This document shows, in pieces, positions 18,193 to 27,023 of a stretch of DNA of 64,000 nt. Origin of the DNA: Salinimonas profundi (GTDB taxonomy: Bacteria > Pseudomonadota > Gammaproteobacteria > Enterobacterales > Alteromonadaceae); NCBI RefSeq assembly GCF_014750655.1, contig NZ_JABBXD010000001.1, forward strand, positions 1 to 64,000, given 5' to 3'. Under the pieces are notes generated by a model that saw only the letters and a list, made by a program, of their open reading frames with translations, was not told where the DNA came from and did not search any database. Within the stretch, counting starts at the first letter, position 1. Each line of letters begins with the position of its first letter. A program made the position numbers and the translations under genes.

Positions 18193-20907
18193 TTATTTCA
18201 CATTTATTTTAACATGTGCTGATTCGAGCCCTTCGCTGTTTGCTGTAACTGTAAAGCTGCCCGGTTGTCCGTTTTTGCTTTTAACAATCACTAATACCTT
18301 ACCACTAAAAGCTTTGCGCGTGGGGGAAGGAAACGGAGTGAAATTAGTAGAGTCCCCATTTGCGGTGGCAATTATTCTGCCATTACCAGACACAGAAAAT
18401 TTCACTTCATTGGTGGCAGTAGGAACAATTTGACCGTTTGCATCAATAATATCTAAGGTGATAAATGACAAATCCTCCTCATCGCTGTCAATGACGTTAT
18501 GATCAGGGCTTAACCGCATACCAGCAGGTTTGCCGGAGGTTTTCACAGTTTCTACAGCCCATTTTTTCCCCTCTTTGTAAGCTACTGCTTTTAAAGTACC
18601 GGGCTGGAATCGTACGTTATCAAAGCGTAAGCGGTATTCAAATGCTCCCTTCTTTTTTCGGCCCTGGGACTTCCCATTGACGAACAGTTCTACCTCGTCG
18701 CCGGAAGTAAAAATATGTACAGGTGTTATCTTGCCTTCGCGTCCATGCCAGTTCCAGTGTGGCAATATATGTACCATAGGTAACTCGGGTCGCCATTCGC
18801 TTTGGTATATATAGAAGCGATCCTTTTTGAATCCCGCCAAGTCGATCATGCCAGAATAAGAGCTGCGCGAGGAGTAATAGGGTGTGGGTTCGCCAATATA
18901 GTCCCAGCCATTCCAGACAAACTGTCCAGCCACAAAAGGGTGCCTATCAAGGTATTTAAATACTTTGTCAGCCGAGGAACCAAAATCTACCGCATGGAGT
19001 TCGTAGGAGCTCACCTGATGTGAAGTCGAGTCGCCGCCGCGCCCATCGCGTACGGGCGCACTGGTTTCGTCGGTTACCGGAAACAGGTAAATTCCGCGGG
19101 AGCTGAACGCTGAAGCTGTCTCAGAGGACAGAATCACCTTATCAGGATGGGCTTGATGGAAAGCAGGATAAGAAGGCGGCGTGCGAATGCGATCGGTGCC
19201 TTCGAATTCAGGCAACTGACGGATCCCCTCGCCCTGATAGTTTAGGCTAATGAGATCCATCGCGGCCGTAAATGGGAAGTCGGCTTTAGCCCAATTCATT
19301 GACGCTGTGACAGGTCGAGTGGGATCTTCACTTTTGACTATCGCTTTAAGTTGACGAGCAATACGAGCGCCATCTTCCCCAGTATATTGCTCGCCCACTT
19401 CATTGCCAATATACCACATGATTACCGATGGATGATTGCGGTCGCGACGAACTAGAGCGCGTAAGTCCTGTTCATGCCAGTCAGCGAAAATCAGATGAAA
19501 ATCCAGTGGTGTTTTTTTCTTATACCAGCTATCAAATGACTCATTTAACACCAGTATTCCCATCTTGTCGGTAAGTTCCAATAACTCCGGGGCTGGCGGG
19601 TTATGTGCCATTCGTATAGCGTTAACACCCATTTCTTTTAGCACTTCAAGCTGTCGTTTAGCTGCACTAAGATTAAATGCTGCGCCAAGCGGCCCCAAAT
19701 CGTGGTGCTGATTGACGCCTTGGAGCGGAATATGCTGGCCATTTACATAGACTCCGCTATCAGGGTCAAACCGCAAACTGCGTATACCGAAGTTAGTATG
19801 AAATGTATCTAGCTGTCTGTCCCCGTGCATAACGTTTGTGACGATGGTGTAGCGATTAGGTTGTTGCTTGGGTAGCGGCCCCCAGAGTTTTGGATTTTTT
19901 AATGTCAGTGATGCTGTGAGCTCACTTTCCTCGCCTTTCGGCAGTATTACGCTTTTATTGTCAAAGCTTGCCACTGCGTCACCGCTAATCTGACTATTTT
20001 TGTCCAATTCAAAAATCTGGTTTGTGAGCGTAAGTTCTTGCGTTTTATCTGAGTGGTTTTTTAACGCTACGGTAAATGCAATATCGGCCGACTTAGAGCT
20101 GATGTTACTGCTGATTACCTGCGTTCCCCAATGCTTAACATGTACCGGGCTGGTTTTAACCAGCCAGACATTACGATAAATGCCGCCCCCGGGATACCAG
20201 CGGGAGGACTTTGGAGGGTTATCAAGACGAATTGCCAGTTGGTTTTCTTCTCCCACTTTGATATGCGGTGTTAAGTCCAACCGATAGGATGAGTACCCGT
20301 AGGGCCAGCCGCCAACCAACTGCCCATTAAGCCACACCATTGAATATGACATTGCTCCGTCAATATCCAAATAAATTTGGTTATCTGCATCAGCCTGGTT
20401 CAGCGTAAAACTGTTTCGATACCAGGCAACACCATGACTTGGAAGGCGACCCATACCGCCACCCACTTCAGGGTCTTTGCCAGTGAAAAAAGGGCCTTTT
20501 ATAGCCCAATCATGGGGGAGGTTAACAATCTTCCAGTCGCTGTCATTAAAATCAGGCTGAACAAAAGGGAAGTCTTCGCCGGGATTTCCCGGCGGCCGTA
20601 CATAGCGGGAGGAAGGATTCGCAATAAAATCATTACCAGTCGGCATTACCCAAGGTTTTAGTACCTGTTGTCTGGTCTTTACCTCTATCGCATCGGTAGG
20701 TTTAGCATCAGCATTATTGCTGTCGTCAAATTTTAAAATCTCGGGTCGAACATCATAAATCAGAGAATCGGCCTCATTCATTGACGCGTATTTGAAAAAA
20801 CGCCAGCCTTCATTGAATGAGATGCGCTCTCGTTCCTGCGCAAGTACAGGTTGCATCGCTAATAGCGAAAATGTTGCCAAAAGCAGCAATTGACTCGTCG
20901 AAATCAT
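18193..20907 (-). CDS. Secreted glycoside hydrolase family 2 (beta-galactosidase type)
   Basis: A 904-residue secreted GH2 enzyme. The signal peptide ends near residue 23 (MQPVLAQ). The sugar-binding jelly roll spans about 30-250 (NLPHDWAIKGPF; WYPGGGIYRNVWL), an Ig-like domain follows, then a TIM barrel from about 380. Acid/base Glu503 lies in MWYIGNEVGEQY and nucleophile Glu596 in LSSETASAF. C-terminal DUF4982-like and Big-type domains follow (HIFTSGDEVELFVNGKSQGR; VKFSVSGNGRI). Length fits the 3-domain plus accessory GH2 group rather than LacZ. No transporter or TonB receptor lies next to it, so the polysaccharide source is unknown. A perfect 12-base palindrome lies 22 bases before the start. 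Confidence 0.93.
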   Translation of the reverse strand: MISTSQLLLLATFSLLAMQPVLAQERERISFNEGWRFFKYASMNEADSLIYDVRPEILKFDDSNNADAKPTDAIEVKTRQQVLKPWVMPTGNDFIANPSSRYVRPPGNPGEDFPFVQPDFNDSDWKIVNLPHDWAIKGPFFTGKDPEVGGGMGRLPSHGVAWYRNSFTLNQADADNQIYLDIDGAMSYSMVWLNGQLVGGWPYGYSSYRLDLTPHIKVGEENQLAIRLDNPPKSSRWYPGGGIYRNVWLVKTSPVHVKHWGTQVISSNISSKSADIAFTVALKNHSDKTQELTLTNQIFELDKNSQISGDAVASFDNKSVILPKGEESELTASLTLKNPKLWGPLPKQQPNRYTIVTNVMHGDRQLDTFHTNFGIRSLRFDPDSGVYVNGQHIPLQGVNQHHDLGPLGAAFNLSAAKRQLEVLKEMGVNAIRMAHNPPAPELLELTDKMGILVLNESFDSWYKKKTPLDFHLIFADWHEQDLRALVRRDRNHPSVIMWYIGNEVGEQYTGEDGARIARQLKAIVKSEDPTRPVTASMNWAKADFPFTAAMDLISLNYQGEGIRQLPEFEGTDRIRTPPSYPAFHQAHPDKVILSSETASAFSSRGIYLFPVTDETSAPVRDGRGGDSTSHQVSSYELHAVDFGSSADKVFKYLDRHPFVAGQFVWNGWDYIGEPTPYYSSRSSYSGMIDLAGFKKDRFYIYQSEWRPELPMVHILPHWNWHGREGKITPVHIFTSGDEVELFVNGKSQGRKKKGAFEYRLRFDNVRFQPGTLKAVAYKEGKKWAVETVKTSGKPAGMRLSPDHNVIDSDEEDLSFITLDIIDANGQIVPTATNEVKFSVSGNGRIIATANGDSTNFTPFPSPTRKAFSGKVLVIVKSKNGQPGSFTVTANSEGLESAHVKINVK

Positions 20908-20928
20908 AATCTTTCCCTTTCTGCTTTG

Positions 20929-20940
20929 CTTGTATACAAG
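20929..20940. promoter_or_regulatory. Perfect 12-bp palindrome upstream of the GH2 gene
   Basis: CTTGTATACAAG is a perfect palindrome 22-33 bases upstream of the GH2 start codon, in the position of an operator. TTGTATACAA resembles sites used by GntR-family sugar-acid regulators. The regulator is not identifiable in the window. Confidence 0.5.
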
Positions 20941-21396
20941 CTCTGATTTTTCAATATAAGCATGTTGAATTAATTCCTAAACCTTTAACGAAATTCGGTA
21001 AGCCAGAAAGTAAATATTGAAACATGTTTACCGCACAAGGGGTTGCAGTTTAAATGACACAGATCTTAATCGGCACCGGATAAATGTTGAACGGAAGTAC
21101 AAACTTAAAATCAGTTAGTTATGAGCTATAAACGGACAATAAGCGACTTACCTGATAGGAGAGATTTACTTGCAAAAATTTAAGGCCACGACTGATGCGA
21201 AAGGATTGACTGGTAAGCCTCTAGTTCAGTAGGCTCATCATAACCATATTTTGGGGTGGAACTGAAACCTATTGTCCAATGCCTGCTTTCCGTACATAGA
21301 TGTCCCTCGGAAAAAACAATCAAAATGCAGTATTAAGCACATAAGGGGTTAAGCCTTACCTTGGATAAAACACCAAGCGATCTTGATGTATCTGAA
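20941..21396. other. Spacer between GH2 gene and AbiEii
   Basis: About 455 bases. Near 21,171-21,230 the plus strand reads LQKFKATTDAKGLTGKPLV after a purine-rich site; this faintly recalls an IS3 OrfB segment but is too short to call. Otherwise empty. Confidence 0.4.
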
Positions 21397-22296
21397 CTAC
21401 ATGCTCATATCCCAATCATGCCGTTCTTTATTTCCACGAGTCAACGCCGACTCAATTGCATCGATTTGTGAAGTAATCGTTGCGCCGACGTATGGCCAGA
21501 ACTCTTTACGATTCAGGGTGCGCTCTCTAATACCTTTAGGAACAAATCGAGACATTTCTCTTTCAAAGTCTGATTTCGTTTCATGCGAAGCCAGAATGAA
21601 TCCGCGATGTATCTCTAGACTGTCGAGAAATTCATCCTGAGTTTTACCACGCATCTCGAGCTTCTTTTTCACAAGCGACGCTTCAATTGGCACATTTTTC
21701 TGGTTTAGCCATGTCAGGTCCCACACGTCCCGGGGTTTAATCCGGCGCTCTCGAAACGCTAACGTAATAAGCTTGTCGGCAAGTATCTCTTTGGCACTTT
21801 GCACAGGAATTGGTAAACCTTCGACAAGCGAGGTTACTTCATAGAAATTTTTAGCCGGACGGCGAACCTTATCAAACGAGTCATAGCGGCAAATGTCGAT
21901 TTGCATCTTCTGTGAAGATAAGTCTGGGCGCTTAGGGTTTTTGACGATGGTCACTTTCCAGGTTGAAGTGTCGCCGCGGTCTATGACAGGCTCTCGCACA
22001 CTGACGTCCAGCATGAATTTATTTTGCAAGTTTGACTCTATATCAGCCGATAGGGACGAGAAGTCTTTTGTTGAAAAATGCGCGCCTCCGGTAAAGTCTA
22101 AGTCTTCTGACAGGCGGTTAGAGCCGTGACAAAGATGCAGGGCCGTTCCGCCAATAAAAGTGAGATGTTCTAATAACCCTTCTTTATGCAGAATGTACAG
22201 CAACTCATGATGCACAATCTCTTTTTCTACGACATCTTCCAACCCTATCAATTGAGGGTTGTTCTCAATTGCCCGGGTAACCAAAACACTAATCAT
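21397..22296 (-). CDS. abiEii: AbiEii/AbiGii-family nucleotidyltransferase toxin
   Basis: A roughly 299-residue nucleotidyltransferase (PF08843). The signature FIGGTALHLCHGSNRLSEDL (near 48-67), with the following DF, carries the GG and catalytic acidic residues. Further family features are QIDICRYDSFD and the helical KEILADKLITLAFRERRIKPRD. Known: AbiEii is a GTP-binding nucleotidyltransferase toxin of the type IV AbiE phage-defence system. GAAGAGG lies six bases before ATG 22,296, which I prefer; an in-frame ATG at 22,311 is possible. The gene overlaps the upstream antitoxin (8 or 23 bases), so translation is coupled. Looks intact. Confidence 0.9.
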   Translation of the reverse strand: MISVLVTRAIENNPQLIGLEDVVEKEIVHHELLYILHKEGLLEHLTFIGGTALHLCHGSNRLSEDLDFTGGAHFSTKDFSSLSADIESNLQNKFMLDVSVREPVIDRGDTSTWKVTIVKNPKRPDLSSQKMQIDICRYDSFDKVRRPAKNFYEVTSLVEGLPIPVQSAKEILADKLITLAFRERRIKPRDVWDLTWLNQKNVPIEASLVKKKLEMRGKTQDEFLDSLEIHRGFILASHETKSDFEREMSRFVPKGIRERTLNRKEFWPYVGATITSQIDAIESALTRGNKERHDWDMSM

Positions 22297-22828
22297 TGAT
22301 GACCTCTTCATTTATCATATCAGTATTTCTCCCGACCCGCTTTAAATCTGCAATCGCCCGCTTGGCTTTGGCCCGAAAAATCCGTGCATCAGAATCATAA
22401 TACACATCTTCCTCGGTCAGGTTTTTGCGACTGGTGTGCGTAAATTCGATTGTCCCATACCGCGTCTCGATTTTACCACTTCGGCCCTGTGTCATGACGG
22501 TAAGGTAGCCAAATGGGATTTGGGATATTATCCCTTGTCTAGAAAGCTCAGTTTCTAAGCTGACATATATGAATTTATTCCAATGCAGACGAGAGGCAAT
22601 ATATTCAAGCACTCCTACTTTTATAGGCTCATTGCCAGGCAATGCATACATGTCCCGGCAAACTTTCAATAGCCACCTATTTGAAACACCTTTAGACAGT
22701 TTTTTTCGAAAATTATCATTAACACTTTCTTCAGTTGCCAATGCGATATCGTGGGTTGTAAATATCGCAAAATGACCATCTTTAATGGCTTTATGTAATG
22801 TAATGGTGACCTTCAAAGCAAAGTTCAT
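22289..22828 (-). CDS. abiEi: AbiEi-family antitoxin
   Basis: A roughly 179-residue partner of AbiEii: an N-terminal winged-helix-like part (FAIFTTHDIALATEESVNDN, then LSKGVSNRWLLKVCRDMYAL) and a C-terminal domain needed for antitoxicity. Known: AbiEi binds inverted repeats in its own promoter and represses the operon. GGAG lies upstream of ATG 22,828; GTG 22,834 would add two residues. An imperfect inverted repeat about 65-90 bases upstream fits the operator. Family assignment rests mainly on the N-terminal pattern and the overlap with abiEii. Confidence 0.83.
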   Translation of the reverse strand: MNFALKVTITLHKAIKDGHFAIFTTHDIALATEESVNDNFRKKLSKGVSNRWLLKVCRDMYALPGNEPIKVGVLEYIASRLHWNKFIYVSLETELSRQGIISQIPFGYLTVMTQGRSGKIETRYGTIEFTHTSRKNLTEEDVYYDSDARIFRAKAKRAIADLKRVGRNTDMINEEVIND

Positions 22829-22890
22829 TAACACATTTTCTCCACTTGGGTGAAATTATGTATAGATAATAGTATATTTATTTAAATGTA

Positions 22891-22919
22891 CACTTTTTCG
22901 CCTTATAGGTGAAAAGGTG
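22891..22919. promoter_or_regulatory. Inverted repeat upstream of abiEi, candidate operator
   Basis: CACTTTTTCGCC (22,891-22,902) and GGTGAAAAGGTG (22,908-22,919) pair at 10 of 12 positions around a 5-base centre. The position, upstream of the abiEi start, fits an autoregulatory AbiEi site. Confidence 0.5.
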
Positions 22920-23950
22920 TGAGCATGAATTGGTTTGTATACTGTGGGCGAATTTTTGGACAGGTGTTGATTGCAAAAGGGTGGAGATAACAGGTCATGT
23001 ACTGAGCTTTACCGGATTGCAAACCGACCACTATTGTATTGTTGGTCTCTGCACAAGTTCGCGCTCTTCAAAGGCGGATTGTGTGTCTCTGGTGAATATA
23101 TCTGCAGTCGAGTAGCGGCAGCTAAACCTTCTTCGGGGTTGATTATAAAGCCATCGAATTCTTTGAGCAGGGTTTGCTTCGATGTTGGACCGTAATGTCG
23201 ATCTACCTCTACCTAGACTTCTTATGGAGGCCCCCCATTGATGAAACATCATCAACAGATCGATAAAGTCTGTCTTGCCTGGCACGATGGCTCAGTCTGT
23301 AAGTGAAAGTATCTCGGTGATACAACAACTTGACTGGTCAATACGCCCAGCGACGAAGGGCGCGTTAGGGCTCTACCCAGATTCACTGACACACCCATAG
23401 AGAGGCATACTATGCTTAAAAGGAGTGTCTATGACCAAGCTATTGCAGTAACTCAGCATCATGAAAACGGTTCATCCTCTCTCGTCGACGACTAACAAGA
23501 TTCGACAACGCTTTGAAAAAAGCATTGGCCTGCTCGCGAGTCTAAGGTTGACTATATATTTCGGAATCCTACCGTTTGGTTGATGAAGCTAGGCCTGGTG
23601 GGGGCTCTACAAAAAACCTGTGGCTGGAAAGACACGTTAGATGGCGTCGGACTACCTTGTAAAATCGCAGAAGGATAGGCTAGGAGATGTCGGCAGTTGT
23701 TAGCGACTACGTGAATCCTTTAACTTTATAAGCAATTATATTTAAAAAATATAATTATAAGATTTCAATATAATGGCGTATGAGATACCTCATTATACAT
23801 ATGCTCGCCAGGCCCGCTCTCCGTTGCAGCGCCATTCCTTCGATATGACCCTTTGCGCCAGATGCTACGACCGGCCCTAAGTCGCGATTCTGTCCAAGTC
23901 CGCCCATAAGGAATATACTTGTGAAATATCACGCACAAGTGGATCAAGCA
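22920..23950. other. One-kilobase region with only eroded coding traces
   Basis: No convincing gene. On the minus strand a coherent frame without a start runs about 23,204 to a TAA at 23,009-23,011 and contains HYGPTSKQTLLKEFDGFII and INPEEGLAAATRLQIYSPE; I do not recognise it. A 35-codon plus-strand frame starts at 23,773. An AT-rich near-palindrome lies around 23,735-23,760. Left of the cassette array I looked for an integron integrase and found none. Confidence 0.4.
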
Positions 23951-24022
23951 ATGAGAATCGTTTCGTTTACAAAAGCCCGAAATGAGCGAAGATTACGAAA
24001 AACAACGTCAATTAATGCGTGA
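23951..24022 (+). pseudogene. Phd/YefM antitoxin N-terminal fragment
   Basis: ATG 23,951 opens MRIVSFTKARNERRL and stops at 24,020-24,022. MRIVSFTEARNSLK is the common start of gammaproteobacterial Phd/YefM antitoxins. Only the first dozen residues fit, so this is a scrap at most. Confidence 0.4.
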
Positions 24023-24107
24023 CAGTCTCAATTTAGAATCCACCAAAACACTCCATGAAATGGAGGTAGAAATTGATTACTTACACCGTAGACGCTTTGA
24101 TGTATAA
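23982..24107 (+). CDS. Small cassette protein, 41 aa, unknown
   Basis: A 41-residue frame from ATG 23,982 to TAA 24,105-24,107: acidic/basic, helical (MSEDYEKQRQLMRDSLNL, then TLHEMEVEIDYLHRRRFDV). The stop lies within the left core of the following attC-like site, as in real cassette genes. It overlaps the YefM-like scrap in another frame, so it may itself be the tail of a larger broken gene. No family recognised. Confidence 0.4.
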   Translation: MSEDYEKQRQLMRDSLNLESTKTLHEMEVEIDYLHRRRFDV

Positions 24108-24252
24108 CAAACCTTAGTATCAATCCCAAGTGCAACACACTCACTGCGTTCGTTGGGACGCATACACGCGCGCAGGGCGCGCTGCGGACACAAACACAGC
24201 GCCGCTTAGCGATTGTAACGCAGTGTTTGTGCCGTTTATGCGAAAGTTAGAT
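24101..24252 (+). repeat. attC-like site 1
   Basis: The left core is GTATAAC (24,101-24,107 region) followed by AAACC, and the right core is GTTAGAT (24,246-24,252). Inner arms CACTGCGTT and AACGCAGTG can pair. About 150 bases long, in the range of VCR-type sites. The pairing of the outer boxes is imperfect. Confidence 0.6.
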
Positions 24253-24264
24253 TTAGGAGGAGGA

Positions 24265-24633
24265 ATGCCAGATAAGCCAAAAACTGTCGAAGAATATATT
24301 TCTTCCAAACCCAAAAAGGCACAGGAGAGACTAGGGGAGTTGCGTAGATATTTAAAGCTTGCCGATCCAAATGCGGATGAAGAGCTAAAATGGGGTAAGC
24401 CTGCATTTGTAAATAATGGAATACTTTATGTATACGCAGTCTTTACAAAGCATATCAGCCTCCACCCAACCCCTTCAGTGATAAAGGCTTTGCGCAAAGA
24501 GCTAGAATCATTCAAGTTGTCTGATAATACAATCCATTTTCCTTTGGAAGATCCAATCCCAAAAGAATTAGTTACAAAAATTGCTAACTTAAGAGTCTTC
24601 GAGAAAAATAACAAAGGTATCGGCTGGAAATAA
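24265..24633 (+). CDS. DUF1801 / YdhG-like protein in an integron cassette
   Basis: A 122-residue protein starting MPDKPKTVEEYISSKPKKAQ, followed by LADPNADEELKWGKPAFV and a segment with HISLHPTPSVIKAL, typical of the DUF1801 (YdhG-like) fold. An excellent AGGAGGAGG precedes ATG 24,265; a longer frame begins at 24,130 but would run through attC site 1. Known: DUF1801 proteins are frequent integron cassette genes of unclear function. It lies between attC-like sites 1 and 2, which makes it one complete cassette. Intact. Confidence 0.85.
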   Translation: MPDKPKTVEEYISSKPKKAQERLGELRRYLKLADPNADEELKWGKPAFVNNGILYVYAVFTKHISLHPTPSVIKALRKELESFKLSDNTIHFPLEDPIPKELVTKIANLRVFEKNNKGIGWK

Positions 24634-24642
24634 AGACAAAAA

Positions 24643-24724
24643 ATCTAACAAGGTAAATGCAATCGGGCGGTAAAAAGCGTCGCTTCGCTCAGCTTTTTAC
24701 CGCCAGTGATTTGCGGCGTTAGCT
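24643..24724 (+). repeat. attC-like site 2
   Basis: The left core ATCTAAC fits RYYYAAC exactly; the right core is GTTAGCT (24,718-24,724). Between them the inner arms include a perfect 13-bp stem (GGCGGTAAAAAGC / GCTTTTTACCGCC) and the outer arms pair partly (GCAATC / GATTTGC). 82 bases: the clearest site in the array. Confidence 0.85.
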
Positions 24725-24763
24725 GCCAGTTACAGATCAAAGATTGAACATGCTTAAATCTAA

Positions 24764-25085
24764 ATGAGCAGGCAGAGTACCTGTTTCAACAAAAAAGACC
24801 TTTTGCGTACCATTCAAAACCAAACAAAATGGGCGTAAGGGGTACAAAGTCAGTGAGTCGCCGGTTAAGCCTGAGGTTAATTACACTCTATCATTTTCAG
24901 ATGCGTTAGAAAAACTTAGGGGATATAAAGTGGCTGGTTGGCGAGACTACATCCCTGGAAGTACCAAGGGTGCAAGACAAGGAATTGGCTGGGTCACGGA
25001 AGCTGATGCTAATAAATTACTCGCCGGAAAAGACGACCTAAAACGGGTCGTACTGTTCGAATCACTTTCGGACGTCCTTGAGTAG
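24764..25085 (+). pseudogene. Unknown cassette gene, probably frameshifted
   Basis: The plus frame open from 24,768 to TAG 25,083-25,085 encodes about 105 residues but has no ATG, GTG or TTG near its start. It contains KTFCVPFKTKQNGRKGYKV, EVNYTLSFSDALEKLRGYKV and GIGWVTEADANKLLAGKDD. The nearest ATG (24,764) is in another frame, and an A6 run nearby would restore the reading with a one-base change. Stop and following attC core lie five bases apart, as expected for a cassette gene. No family recognised. Confidence 0.5.
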
Positions 25086-25087
25086 CA

Positions 25088-25211
25088 GCTAACAAACGAC
25101 TATAGCGTGCGCCACGGAGCACTGGGACGCAAACACGCAGGCGGCTTCGCCATTTTTGCCTGCGTGTCTGCTCCTTTGTCTATTGATGCACGTGAAGTAT
25201 CGCTGTTGGGC
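25088..25211 (+). repeat. attC-like site 3
   Basis: Left core AGCTAAC with AAACG, right core GTTGGGC (25,205-25,211), which fits GTTRRRY. Outer boxes pair (AACAAACGA near the left end with TCGCTGTT at the right, plus GTGC/GCAC), and the inner arms contain ACGCAGGC / GCCTGCGT. About 124 bases. Confidence 0.7.
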
Positions 25212-25305
25212 TGCTCTGTACGTAAAGCAGACATTGTACTTTTCCCATGAAAACACCGAATTTGGCGTTTCGTGGGAAACGGGTGTTACTATGAAGTCTC
25301 AGTAA
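25207..25305 (+). pseudogene. 3' fragment of a second copy of the HEPN-like cassette gene
   Basis: Directly after attC 3 an open frame without a start reads LYVKQTLYFSHENTEFG, then ETGVTMKSQ and a stop at 25,303-25,305. It matches the C terminus of the gene at 27,772-28,158 (LKQTFHILSHGNTEYDF, ETNNTMNSQ), and the DNA similarity runs a little past both stops. So the upstream half of a related gene was lost at, or before, the cassette boundary. It sits 38 bases upstream of the OLD-type gene. Confidence 0.65.
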
Positions 25306-25343
25306 AAAGCTGTTATTCACTTTAATCTACTTTCGGAGAGATC

Positions 25344-27023
25344 ATGAAACTAAGGAAGGTAATCATCCATAATTTTAGGTCTATATTAGATGCCACATTT
25401 GAAGTGTCGAACTATAGCCTTATTGTTGGTGAAAACAATTCAGGGAAAACGAACCTACTCAGCGCATTAAGGGTATTCTACGAGGATGGTGGTCTAAAGT
25501 TCGAAAAGAATAGGGATTTCCCAAAGATTGATACGATTGACAATGAATCATGGATGGAATTGCACTTTTATACGTCGGCCGAAGAACAAGATTCATTGAA
25601 AGATGACTATAAATCTCCCGACAACCTTCTCAAGGTTCGTAAGTATTTTATGTCTGATCAGGGACGAGTTAAGGCTAAGCAGTCAAATATTTACGCGTAT
25701 GAAAATGGAACTCTTTCTGAAAGTAACTTTTATGGAGCCGCGAATGTGTCATCATCAAAGCTCGGCTCAATAATTTATATACCCGCTGTAAGCAAAGTGG
25801 AGGACACTTTAAAAACCACCGGCCCTTCGCCATTCCGTGATTTGGTGAATTTGGTAATGAAAAAGGTCGTTGCAAGTAGCAATGTCTTTGAAGAGCTAAA
25901 TAATGCCTTCTCAAAGTTTAACGATGAATTTAAAGGTGAGGAAGCTAGCGGGCTATCAATAGATGGGATTAAGTCAGGCGTAAACGCCGAGCTATCGCAG
26001 TGGGGAGTTGGAATTGATATTGAGGTCTCTCCGATAAAATCAGACGACATTGTTAAAACCCTGCTTAAACCACATATTGAAGATCATAAGCTAAACGGGC
26101 AGCGCGTCGATATATCTTCATTCGGGCAGGGCTTACAAAGGCATCTGATTTACACTCTTATCAAGATGTCTTCTCAGTACAATACCCCATCCAAACCATC
26201 AAAGAAGGATTTCAACCCTGATTATACGTTACTTCTATTTGAAGAGCCTGAAGCATTCCTGCACCCCTCACAACAAGATGTGCTATTTAGAAGCCTAAAA
26301 GATCTAGGTGACTCCAACGGACAGCAGGTAATTGTATCTACGCATTCGTCGCAATTCGTTGGAAAATCAGTAAGCGATCTAACTTCAATCTTACGTTTGC
26401 ATCGGAGTGATAAGCACTCTGTCGCCCATCAGCTAACTGAAGTGACGATGCAAGAGGTTTTAGATAACAACTTGGTTGCTGCCAGAGAATTCGGCGAAGA
26501 CCAAGACCCAAATTTCGATGAAGAAGTTAGAATGGCAGATGAGGAGTTAAGGTATTTTCTCTGGCTTGATTCCGAGCGTTCTAGTCTATTCTTCGCCCGT
26601 CACGTTTTGGTATGCGAAGGTGCTTCTGAAAAAATATATTTTGACTACTTGGCTGACAATGAGTGGGACTTTCTAAGGGAGTCCAGAGTTTATGTGTTGG
26701 ATTGTCTTGGCAAGTATAATCTTCATAGATTTATTCATCTTCTAACCGAGCTAGGTATTCCACATTCTGTAATTTTTGATGGGGATAACAATAGAGGTAA
26801 TCATGCCACGTGGAATGGAATTGTGACTGATGCATCGACACCACTAACTTCGGGAATTCATCAATTTACAGAAGATCTTGAAGATTTCCTCGGAATACCT
26901 AAACCACAAGGACGAAATGATTTGAAGCCGATAAATATAATCAAGCACCACGTTGATGGTTTAATTGATGGACAGAAGAAAAGCGAGCTTGAAGCCATAG
27001 TGAAGGGGTTGGTCGGTGTTTAG
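25344..27023 (+). CDS. OLD-family ATPase with Toprim domain (ATP-dependent nuclease)
   Basis: A 559-residue protein with an AAA_15/21-type ATPase half, Walker A GENNSGKT at residues 29-36, an ABC-like signature region with SSFGQGLQRHL near 255-265 and Walker B LLLFEEPEAFLHP near 296-308. A C-terminal Toprim domain carries VCEGASEKIYFDYL near 427-440 and VIFDGDNN near 478-485, giving the metal-binding Glu and DxD. Known: OLD-family nucleases include P2 Old and the GajA subunit of Gabija. No UvrD-like GajB partner lies beside it. GGAGAG precedes the ATG. Its stop sits in the left core of attC 4, so it is a cassette gene of unusual length. A phage-defence role is inferred. Confidence 0.88.
   Translation: MKLRKVIIHNFRSILDATFEVSNYSLIVGENNSGKTNLLSALRVFYEDGGLKFEKNRDFPKIDTIDNESWMELHFYTSAEEQDSLKDDYKSPDNLLKVRKYFMSDQGRVKAKQSNIYAYENGTLSESNFYGAANVSSSKLGSIIYIPAVSKVEDTLKTTGPSPFRDLVNLVMKKVVASSNVFEELNNAFSKFNDEFKGEEASGLSIDGIKSGVNAELSQWGVGIDIEVSPIKSDDIVKTLLKPHIEDHKLNGQRVDISSFGQGLQRHLIYTLIKMSSQYNTPSKPSKKDFNPDYTLLLFEEPEAFLHPSQQDVLFRSLKDLGDSNGQQVIVSTHSSQFVGKSVSDLTSILRLHRSDKHSVAHQLTEVTMQEVLDNNLVAAREFGEDQDPNFDEEVRMADEELRYFLWLDSERSSLFFARHVLVCEGASEKIYFDYLADNEWDFLRESRVYVLDCLGKYNLHRFIHLLTELGIPHSVIFDGDNNRGNHATWNGIVTDASTPLTSGIHQFTEDLEDFLGIPKPQGRNDLKPINIIKHHVDGLIDGQKKSELEAIVKGLVGV

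Noticed and set aside
23490-23642. A seventh attC site (GACTAAC to GTTAGAT)
   Set aside because: The core-like ends are 153 bases apart, but the arms next to them do not pair convincingly and no gene ends at the left core.
24130-24264. Longer N terminus for the DUF1801 protein
   Set aside because: It would run through attC-like site 1, and the strong AGGAGG lies directly before ATG 24,265.
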